A DNA stretch of 64,000 nt from the NCBI GenBank assembly GCA_037176705.1, contig CM073899.1, positions 7,316,001-7,380,000 on the forward strand, in the 5' to 3' direction. The position numbers were made by a program, and so were the translations under genes. Source of the stretch: Molossus alvarezi. Its lineage: Eukaryota; Chordata; Mammalia; Chiroptera; Molossidae. The notes beneath the pieces were generated by a model. The model did not search any database. It had not been told where the DNA came from and worked only from the letters and a program-made list of their open reading frames with translations. Shown here piece by piece: positions 47,641-56,539 of this stretch. Position 1 is the stretch's first letter. The number at the start of each line of letters is the position of its first letter.

Positions 47641-48043
47641 TTTTTTAGTTTTTCTTTCGTGAGTTCATCATTGGTGTATACAAATGCTGTCGATTTCTTG
47701 ACGTTAATTTTGTGTCCTGCTACCTTGCCAAATTCATTTATAAAGTCTAGTGGATTTTTGTTGAAATATTAAGGGTTTTCTATATATAATATCATGTCAT
47801 CTGCAAATAATGACAGTTTCACTTCCTCCTTTCCAATTTGGATCTCTTTCATTATTTTCTTCATGTCTGATTGCTGTGGCTAAGACTTCCAGTACTATGT
47901 TAAATAATAGTGGTGAAAGTGGACATCCCTGTCTTGTTCCTATTATTAATGAAAATGTTTTTAGTTTCTGCCCATTGAGTATGATGTTGGCTGTAGGTCT
48001 TTCATATATGGCCTTTATTATGTCAAGATATAGTGGATGCTGG
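47641..48043 (-). mobile_element. L1 ORF2 fragment, left part of an inverted L1 5' segment
   Basis: The minus strand encodes reverse-transcriptase sequence ([39 protein letters not shown]). It is the continuation of 50292-50908 (minus), separated by a younger L1 insertion. Together they form the inverted 5' segment of the L1 whose forward part is 50908-52684. Confidence 0.85.
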
Positions 48044-50046
48044 TCCATTTCTGATAAAAACGCTCAGCAATGTGGGAATAGAGGGATCATATCTCGACAT
48101 AATAAAGGCCATATATGAAAGACCTACAGCCAACATCATACTCAATGGACAGAAACTAAAAACATTTCCATTAAGAACAGGAACAAGACAGGGATGTCCA
48201 CTTTCGCCACTCTTATTTAACATTGTACTGGAAGTCTTAGCCACAGCAATCAGACATGAAGAAAAAATAAAAGGGATCCAAATTGGAAAGGAGGAAGTGA
48301 AACTGTCATTATTTGCACATGACATGATATTGTACATAGAAAACCCTAAAGACTCCATCAAAAATATATTAGACTTAATAAATGAATTTGGCAAAGTAGC
48401 AGGATACAAAATTAACGTCAAGAAATCGACGGCATTCTTGTACATCAATGATGAACTCACAGAAAGAGAAACTGAAAAAACAATCCCATTTACCATCGCT
48501 CCAAAAATATTACGATACCTAGGAATAAACTTAACCAAAGAAGTAAAGGACCTATTTGCAGAAAACTACAGGTCATTGAAAAAAGAAATAGAGGAAGATA
48601 TAAAAAAGTGGAAGCACATACCCTGTTCATGGATTGGAAGAATTAACATAATTAAAATGTCCATACTACCCAAAGCAATCTATAGATTCAATGCAATCCC
48701 CATCAAAGTACCAACGACATATTTCATAGAACTAGAACAAATACTTCAAAAGTTCATATGGAACCAAAAAAGACCCCGAATAGCCACAGCAATCTTGAAA
48801 AAGAAGAACAAAGTAGGTGGGATCACAATACCAGATATCAGGTTATACTACAAAGCGACTGTAACCAAAACAGCCTGGTACTGGCACAAGAACAGGCATA
48901 TAGACCAGTGGAACAGAACTGAAAACCCAGAAATGGACCCAAGGCAATACGCTCAATTAATATTTGACAAAGGTGGCAAGAGCATACAGTGGAGTAAAGA
49001 CAGCCTCTTTAATAAATGGTGTTGGGAAAATTGGACAGCTACTTGCAAAAAAATGAAACTAGACCATTAACTTACACCATACACAAAAATAAACTCGAAA
49101 TGGATAAAAGACTTAAATGTGACCCGTGAATCCATAAAAATTCTAGAAGAAAATGTAGGCAACAAAATTTCAGACATCATACGGAGCAGAATTTTCACTG
49201 ATACATCACCTAAGGCAACAGAAATAAAGGAGAAAATGAACACATGGGACTACATCAAACTAAAAAGCTTCTGCACAGCAAAAGAAACAATCATCAAAAT
49301 GGAAAGGCAACCCACTGTATGGGAGAACATCATTGCCAACGATGTATCAGATAAGGGGTTAATTTCCAATATATATAGAGTGCTCATACAACTCCACAAA
49401 AGGAAGACAAAGAACCCAATTAAAAAATGGGCAGAGGAGCTGAATAGACACCTCTCCAAACAGGACATACAAATGGCCAAAAGACATATGAAGAAATGCT
49501 CAACATCACTAATCATCAGAGAGATGCAAATTAAAACAACAATGAGGTATCACCTCACACCTGTCAGAATGGCCGCCATCAACAAACAAATCATCAAACA
49601 ACAAGTGTTGGCGAGGGTGTGGAGAAAAGGGGACTCTAATACACTGCTGGTGGGAATGCAGACTGGTGCAGCCGCTATGGAAAACAATATGGTGCTACCT
49701 CAAGAAATTAAAAATTGAACTTCCATTTGACCCAGTGATCCCACTGCTGGGAATATACCCTAAGAAGCCTGAAACACCAATCAGGAAGAATATATGTACC
49801 CCCATGTTCATAGCAGCACTATTTACAATAGCTAAGATCTGGAAACAGCCCAAGTGTCCACCAGTAGACGAATGGATAAATAAGCTGTGGTACATATACA
49901 CAATGGAGTACTATGCAGCGGTAAGAAAGAAAGATCTCTTATCCTTTGAGACGACATGGAGGGACCTGGAAAGTATTATCCTAAGTGAAAGAAGCCAAGC
50001 AGAAAAAGACAAATACCACATGATCTCACTTATATACGGAATATAA
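48044..50046 (+). pseudogene. L1 ORF2 C-terminal two thirds, almost open
   Basis: ORF2p is the L1 endonuclease/reverse transcriptase. This copy encodes the distal palm, thumb and C-terminal domain. The first open part, to 49070, has [20 protein letters not shown], then [17 protein letters not shown] where L1s have FADD, so one catalytic Asp is replaced by His (GAT to CAT). CAA to TAA at about 49068 creates one stop; the same frame continues to 49718. Near 49585 an extra CAAA moves the C-terminus into another frame (49666-50046, [20 protein letters not shown] to the end). So one active-site change, one nonsense change and one 4-bp insertion separate it from an intact distal ORF2. Confidence 0.85.
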
Positions 50047-50291
50047 TGAACATAACAGTCTGAGGAATACAGTAGACCCAGACACATGGAAGTAGGGCAC
50101 AGACTGACATCCCTCAGAAGAGGGGATGGGGGGTGGGGGGGGTGGGAAGAGAAAAACCACAGAACTTATATGCATGCATGCATGACCAATGGACATGGAC
50201 AACTAAGCCGGGGAAAGGGTGGAGGGGGGGTAGGGTGGGGGTGCCAATGGGGTAAAAAGGTAAAATATCTGTAACAAAAAATAAAAAAAAA
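48044..50291 (+). mobile_element. Young 5'-truncated L1 (ORF2 reverse transcriptase to 3' end)
   Basis: Flanked by the perfect 10-bp duplication TGGATGCTGG (48034-48043 and 50292-50301), with an A-rich tail. It starts inside the reverse-transcriptase domain, runs through the ORF2 C-terminus to 50046 and has a complete 3' UTR with G-rich tract (50115-50235). It is the best preserved L1 of the window and is nearly identical by eye to 50908-52684 and 59733-60470. Confidence 0.95.
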
Positions 50292-50908
50292 TGGATGCTG
50301 GATTTTGTCGAATGCTTTTTCAGTGTCTATTGATATAATCATGTGGTTTTTATTCTTCATTTTGTTTATGGGGTGTATCACATTTATTGATTTGCGAATA
50401 TTGTACCAGCCTTGCATCCCTGGGATGAATCCCACTTGGTCATGGTGAATAATTTTTTTGATGTATTGCTGGATTCAATTTGCTAGTATTTTGTTTAGGA
50501 TTTTGGCATCTATGTTCATCAGGAATATTGGTCTGTAGTTTTCGTTCTTTGTAGTGTCTTTTTCTGGTTTTGGAATTAGAATTATGATGGCGTCATAGAA
50601 CAAGTTTGGAAGTCTTTCTTCTTTTTGAATTTTTTGAAATAGTTTGAGGAGAATGGGTGTTAGTTCTTTTTTGAATGTTCGGTAAAACTCCACCGTGAAG
50701 CCATCTGCGCCTGGGCTTTTGTTTCCTGGGAGAGTCTTGATTACCTCTTCAATTTCCTTAGTTGTTATTGGTCTGTTCAAATTTTCTATCTCTTCCCAGT
50801 CCAGTTTTTGGAGACTGTGTGTTTCTAGAAATTTGTCCATTTCACTTAGATTGTCGAATTTGTTGCCATATAGTTGTTCATAGTAGCTGTTAATGATCTT
50901 TTGTAATC
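50292..50908 (-). mobile_element. L1 ORF2 fragment, right part of the inverted 5' segment
   Basis: Minus strand 50912-50475 encodes 145 residues between endonuclease and reverse transcriptase ([48 protein letters not shown]). It joins the forward segment at about 50908 through a shared AATCCCA. Confidence 0.9.
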
Positions 50909-52684
50909 CCATTTACTATCATGGCAAAACATTAAGATACCTAGGAATAAACTTAACCAAACAAGTAAAAGACCTATTTGCAGAAAACTACAGGACATTG
51001 AAAAAAGAAATAGAGGAAGATATAAAAAAGTGGAAGCACATACCTTGTTCATGGATTGGAAGAATTAACATCATTAAAATGTCCATACTACCCAAAGCAA
51101 TCTATAGATTCAATGCAATCCCCATCAAAATACCAATGACATATTTCGCAGAACTACAAAAAATATTTCAAAAGTTCATATGGAATCAAAAAAGTCCCCA
51201 AATAGCCACAGCAATTTTGAAAAAGAAGGACAAAGTAGATGGGATCACAATACCAGATGTCAGGTTATACTACAAAGCGACTGTAATCAAAATAGCCTGG
51301 TACTGGCACAAGAACAGGCATGTAGACCAGTGGAACAGAACTGAGAACCCAGAAACGGACCCAAGGCAATATGCTCAATTAATATCTGACAAAGGTGGCA
51401 AGAACATACAGTGGAGTAAAGACAGCCTCTGTAATAAATGGTGTGGGGAAAATTGGACAGCTACATGCAAAAAAATGAAACTAGACCATCAACTTACACC
51501 ATACCCAAGAAAAAACTCAAAATGGATAAAAGTCTTAAATGTGACCCGTGAATCCATAAAAATTCTAGAATAAAATGTAGGCATCAAAATTTTGGACATC
51601 ATACACAGCAGAATTTTCACTGATACATCACCTAAGGCAACAGAAACAAAGGAAAAAATGAACACATGGGACTATATCAAACTAAAAAGCTTCTGCATAG
51701 GAAGAAACAATCATCAAAATGGAAAGGCAACCCACTTTATGGGAGAACATCATTGGCAATGATACATCAGATAAGGGGTTAATTTTCAAAATATACAGAG
51801 TACTCATACAACTCAACAAAAGGAAGACAAAGAACCCAATTAAAAAATGGGCAGAGGATCTGAATAGAAACCTCTCCAAACAGGACATACAAATGGCCAA
51901 GAGACATATGAAGAAATGCTCAACATCACTAATCATCAGAGAGATGAAAATTAAAACAACAATGAGGTATCACCTCACACCTGTCAGAATGGCCGCCATC
52001 AACACATCATCAAACAAGTGTTGGTGAGGGTGTGGAGAAAAGGGGACTCTAGTACACTAGTGGTGGGAATGCAGACTGGTGCAGCCACTATGGAAAACAA
52101 TATGGTGTTACCTCAAAAAACTAAAAATTGAACTTCCATTTGACCCAGTGATCCTGCTTCTAGGAATATACCCTAAGAAGCCTGAAACACCAACCAGGAA
52201 GAATATATGTACCACCATGTTCATAGCAGCACTATTTACAATAGCTAAGATCTGGAAACAGCTCAAGTGTCCATCAGTAGACGAATGGATAAAAAAGCAG
52301 TGGTACATATACACAATGGAGGACTATGCAGCTGTAAGAAAAAAAGATCTCTTATCCTTTGAGATGGCATGGAAGGACCTGGAGAGTATTATGGTAAGCG
52401 AAACAAGCCAAGCAGAGAAAGACAAATACATGATCTCACTTATAATGAACATAACAGTCTGAGGAATATGGTAGACCCAGAAACATGGAAATAACGCACA
52501 GACTGACAACCCTCAGAAGAGGGGGTGGTGGGGTTGGGAAGAGATAAACCACAGATCTTATATACATGTATGCATAACCAATGGACATGAACAACAAAGC
52601 CGGGGTTGGGGCGGGGGGGGGAATGGGGAAGGGGGTGCCAATGCGGTAAAAAAGGAGAAACATCTATAACAAATAAATAAAGAA
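50908..52684 (+). mobile_element. Forward 3' part of the twin-primed L1
   Basis: Starts AATCCCATTTACTATCATGG, the L1 position just downstream of where the inverted segment ends at 47641, as expected for twin priming. The open ORF2 piece 50893-51573 ([20 protein letters not shown] and on) ends at a G-to-T nonsense change (GAA to TAA). Other pieces are 51719-52027 and 52079-52462. The 3' UTR and A-rich tail end at 52684. About 1.7 kb duplicates 48510-50285 in direct orientation. Confidence 0.9.
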
Positions 52685-52685
52685 A

Positions 52686-52948
52686 AAAGTGGGGTGGTGG
52701 GGGAGGGATGAACCACAGAACTTATACGCATGTATGCATGAACAGTGGACATGGACAACAATCTGGGGAAGGGGCAGAGAGGGAGGGGGAGGGGGGAATC
52801 AGTGGGGGGAAAAAAGGAGAAACATCTGTAACAAAAATTAATCAATAAAAAAAATAATAATAATAAAATAGCTTTTTCTTAAAAAATAAATAAAATAAAA
52901 TAAAAATAAGAAATGCACAGGTAAAAATATATAAAAAATAAATCTTTT
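52686..52948 (+). mobile_element. Additional L1 3' UTR with long A-rich tail
   Basis: GGGATGAACCACAGAACTTA, GGAGAAACATCTGTAACAAA, then about 110 bp of A-rich tail. It is either the original 3' end of the L1 that starts at 39153 (supported by the candidate target duplication at 39140/52949) or an independent 5'-truncated insertion. Confidence 0.75.
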
Positions 52949-53351
52949 TAAAAACCCACAAAAACAAAAAAGTAGTATATATATTTTCTCTAATGCACAT
53001 GAGGTATTTTCAAGGACATATCATATACTAGGTCAAACATGATTTTGAAAGATAGTTATCATAAAAAGCATTTTCTGTGGCTACATGAAATGACTTTAGA
53101 AATCAATAATAAGAAAATTTTTTAAATTATATTTTTGTGAAAATTAAACGACATATTTGTAAAAACTAATAGTTCAGAGAATTACAAGGATAATTAGAAA
53201 ATACATAGAGATGAATAAAAACACAAAACATCAAAATTTATGAAACCCCCGAACAATAATGTTAAGGAGGAAATTTATAGTTGCTAACTATAAATATAAA
53301 AAATAACAAAAATCTCAAATCAATAGCCTAAATGTAAAACTTAAGGAACTA

Positions 53352-53574
53352 GCCTGGCTGGTATGACTTAGTGGTTGAGCATCGACCCATGCACCAAGAG
53401 GTCGCTGGATCGATTCTCAGTCAGGGCACATGCCCAGGTTGTAGGCAAAATACCCAGAGGGGGGCGGGGGGCATGTAGGAGGCAGCCAGTCGATGTTCTC
53501 TCTCATCGATGTTTCTATCTCTTTCTCCCTCTCCCTTTCTTTCTCTCTAAAATCAATAAAGGAAAAGAAAAAAG
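53352..53574 (+). mobile_element. Bat VES-type SINE, subtype B
   Basis: Perfect 16-bp target duplication AAAACTTAAGGAACTA (53336-53351 and 53575-53590). Contains GTCGCTGGATCGATTCTCAG and an enlarged G run at 53459-53471. Confidence 0.97.
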
Positions 53575-53961
53575 AAAACTTAAGGAACTATAAAGAGTAA
53601 CACAAACTACACTCAAACCTAGCAGAAGGACATAATAAACATTATACTGCCAAATATACAGAACAAAAAGAGAGGAAAAGACAGTACTATGAATAATCAT
53701 ATGCCAACAAAATGAACAAATTGACAAATTCCTAGACATATAAAACTGACTGAGGCGAATCACAAAGAAAAAGAAAATCAGGACCCATAAAAGTCCCTGA
53801 TTTCACACTAGATTACAAATTTATATTAATCAAAATAACATGGTATTGTCATAAACACGCACATAAATCAGTGAAATAGAATACATGAATTAAACTCTTA
53901 CATCTATGGTTAATTTATAACAAAGGAGCCAAGAATATACAGTAGAGAAAGGACAGTCTTT

Positions 53962-54912
53962 GCCAATAATAATTCTGATAAGGAGTTAATTTCAAAAACA
54001 TGTTAAGTACTCATACAACTAAACAAAAGGAAGGCAAAAATCCAATTAAAAATGGACACAGGACCTGAATTCACACGTCTCCAAAGAGGACATACAAACA
54101 TCTAAGAGACATATGAAAAAATGCTCAGTCACTAATCAGAGTGATGCAAATTAAAACAATAATGAAGTATCACTAACGCCTGCCAGAATGACTGCCATCA
54201 ATAAATCAACAAATAATAAGTGCTATCAAGGTTGTGGAGAAAAGGGAACTCTAATATACTGCTGGTGGAGATGCAGACTGGAATAGCCACTATGGAAAAC
54301 AGTATGGGATTTTCTCAAAAAATTAAAAATGGCACTGCCATTTGACCCAGTAATCCCACCTCTAGGAATATATTCTAAGAATCCCAAAACACCAATGAGA
54401 AAGAATATTTGCACCCATATGTTCATAGCAGTGGTATTTACAATAGCTAAGATCTGGAAACAGCCCAATTGCCTATCAGTAGATGAGTGGATAAAAGAGC
54501 TGTGGTACATTTACACAATGGAATACTAGTCAGCAGTATTCCATTGTTGATTCCTTTTGAGAAAGCATGGATGGACCTAGAGATGATTATTCTAAATGAA
54601 TTGAGCCAGTTAGGGAAAGACAATTATCACATGATCTCGCTTATATGTACAATCTAATGAAGAACATAAACTGATGAATTAAATAGATCCAGAGGCACAG
54701 AAACATGAAACAGAATTATGAATCAGAGGAAGGGTGGGTGGGTGCAAAGAGATTAACCCAAGAACTTATATGTATATATGCAATACCCATGGACACAGAC
54801 AATAGGGTGGTAAAGGCCTGAGTTGGGGCAGGAATTGGGTGGAGGAGATCAATGGGGAGAAAGAAGGGGCAGGGACATCTGTATTAATCTCAACAATGAA
54901 GACTAAGAAAAA
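53962..54912 (+). mobile_element. 5'-truncated L1 3' end (ORF2 C-terminus and 3' UTR)
   Basis: GATAAGGAGTTAATTTCAAA at the left and the ORF2 C-terminus 54240-54530 ([20 protein letters not shown]). The 3' UTR ends about 54900 in A-rich sequence. The flanks GAAAGGACAGTCTTT and AGGAGAGTCTTT at about 54917-54928 look like a target duplication in the old host L1. More diverged than 48044-50291. Confidence 0.85.
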
Positions 54913-55377
54913 AAGGAAGGAGAGTCTTTTTATTTTACAGCCACATGCCAAGAAATAAAACTGGGTCAGTATCTTACACCATACACAAAAATGAACTCAA
55001 AATGAATTAAAGACTAGCATGTGAGATCTGACTATAATAAAATCCCTATGAGAAAATATATGCAATAAACTTCTTGACATTGGTGTTGGCGATGATATTT
55101 TAAATCTAACACCAAAAGCAAGTGTGGTGAGGGTATGGAGGAAAAGGAACCATTATACACTATTGGTGGGCAGGTTAAGTGGTACAACCACTATGAAATA
55201 TAGTACAGAGTTTCTTTTCAAAAAATTAAAAAAAGAACTACCATATGATATGGTAATTCCACTTCTGGGTATTTTTCTGAAGAAAGCAAAAACACTAAGT
55301 CAAAAAGATACACGCATGTTCATGTTTATTAAAGCATTTAAAAAAATTATCCAAGATAGTAAAACCATGTAAGTATC

Positions 55378-55637
55378 GCCCTGGCCGGTTTGGCTCAGCG
55401 GTTAGAGCGTCCACCTGCGGTCTGGAGAGACCCGGGTTCGGTTCCCGCTAAGGGCATGTACCTCGGTTGCAGTTTGTCCCCGGCCCTGGTTGGTCGTGCG
55501 GGTGGCAGCCACTCGATGTGTCCCTTTCACATCGATGTTTCCCTCTCTCTCTCTTCCTCTCTCTCCCTCCCACTCTGTCTGTACAAAAAATGGAAAAATG
55601 TCCTTGGATGAGGATTAAAAAAAAACAAAAAAAAAAA
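55378..55637 (+). mobile_element. Bat VES-type SINE, subtype A
   Basis: Perfect 12-bp target duplication CATGTAAGTATC (55366-55377 and 55638-55649). Very well preserved head GCCCTGGCCGGTTTGGCTCA and end TGTCCTTGGATGAGGATTAA; probably among the youngest SINEs here. Confidence 0.97.
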
Positions 55638-55680
55638 CATGTAAGTATCTATCAATGGATGAACGGATAAAGAAAATACA

Positions 55681-55883
55681 GCCCACCCAGCTGGTGTGGC
55701 TCAGTGGATTGACCTCTCTCATGGACTGAGAGGTCTCAGTTCAATTCCCAGTCAGGGCACATGTCCAGGTTGCAGGCTCTATTCCCAATAGGGGTCATGC
55801 AGGAGGCAGCCAATCGATGTGTCTCTCTCACACAGATGTTTTTATTTCTCTCTCCCCAAAAAATATTGAATAAAAAAATATTT
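55681..55883 (+). mobile_element. Bat VES-type SINE, subtype B
   Basis: Flanks AAAGAAAATACA (55669-55680) and AAAGAAAACAAA (from 55884) are a plausible target duplication. Landmarks: CAGCTGGTGTGGCTCAGTGG, AATAGGGGTCATGCAGGAGG. Confidence 0.9.
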
Positions 55884-55900
55884 AAAGAAAACAAACTGCA

Positions 55901-56152
55901 GCCCTGGCCAATTTGGTTCAGTGGTTAGAGTGTCAGCTGCTGGACCGGAGAGTGTCATAGGTTCAATTCCTGGTCAAGTGTACATACCTGGGTTGTAGGT
56001 TCAATTCCTAGCCCTGGTCAGGGTTGTGCAGGAGGCAACCAATCGATGTGTCTCTCTCACATTGATGTTTCTCTCTCCATCCCTCTCTTCCTCCCTCTAT
56101 CTAAAACTCAATGGAAAAATATTAGGTGTGGATTAATAAAAAATAAATAAAT
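55901..56152 (+). mobile_element. Bat VES-type SINE, subtype C
   Basis: GCCCTGGCCAATTTGGTTCA, TGGTCAGGGTTGTGCAGGAG, CAACCAATCGATGTGTCTCT, and the end ATGGAAAAATATTAGGTGTG, a form of the VES tail. Third SINE in a row, starting 18 bp after the previous one. Confidence 0.9.
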
Positions 56153-56284
56153 AAGTAGTAACTGTAATATGTGTGTGTTTGTCAGATTTATAATAATATT
56201 TATAACTCAGTCTCTCTCTCTTTATATATATATATAAATAAGATAAAGACAAATTGCATAAAAACCATATGGTCTCTCTTATAG

Positions 56285-56395
56285 TTTGAATCTAATTGAT
56301 AGATAGAGATATAGATGATAGATGATATAAATAAATATAGATATAGATGATACAGATATAGATATAGATAGATATATAAATAAAGATAGATCTAG
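56285..56395. repeat. Degenerate (GATA)n microsatellite
   Basis: GATAGATAGAGATATAGATG and similar units, interrupted, within L1 3' UTR sequence. Confidence 0.85.
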
Positions 56396-56539
56396 AGAAT
56401 AGATTAGTGATTGCCATCAACCAGGGGTGACATGTGGGAGAAATGGATCAACTGTTTTGGTTTTCTCTTTTAGTCTAAAGGTAATTTAAAAAGATAAAAT
56501 CTGGATAGACTATAAAGTGATTAGATCACTAATAAAAAT

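Larger units (their letters stand above)
52949..56530 (+). mobile_element. Very old L1M, right half (ORF2 and 3' UTR), with nested insertions
   Basis: Resumes the ORF2 text interrupted at 39152 (TATATATTTTCTCTAATGCA, GAAATCAATAATAAGAAAAT). It continues to about 53760, skips part of the reverse transcriptase, and goes on at 53790-53961, 54912-55377 and 55638-55680. It ends in 3' UTR sequence near 56530 (GCATAAAAACCATATGGTCT, AGAATAGATTAGTGATTGCC). The interruptions are two subtype B SINEs, one A, one C and one younger L1 3' end. No open frames of note. Confidence 0.7.

Noticed and set aside
48033..49070. 345-codon ORF as a cellular gene
   Set aside because: It is the reverse-transcriptase distal part of an L1 ORF2 with target duplication and A tail, not a host gene.
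52558..52845. Minus-strand Pro/Phe-rich ORFs (also 50166, 60183, 52436)
   Set aside because: Antisense translations of the G-rich L1 3' UTR, recurring with each young L1 copy.
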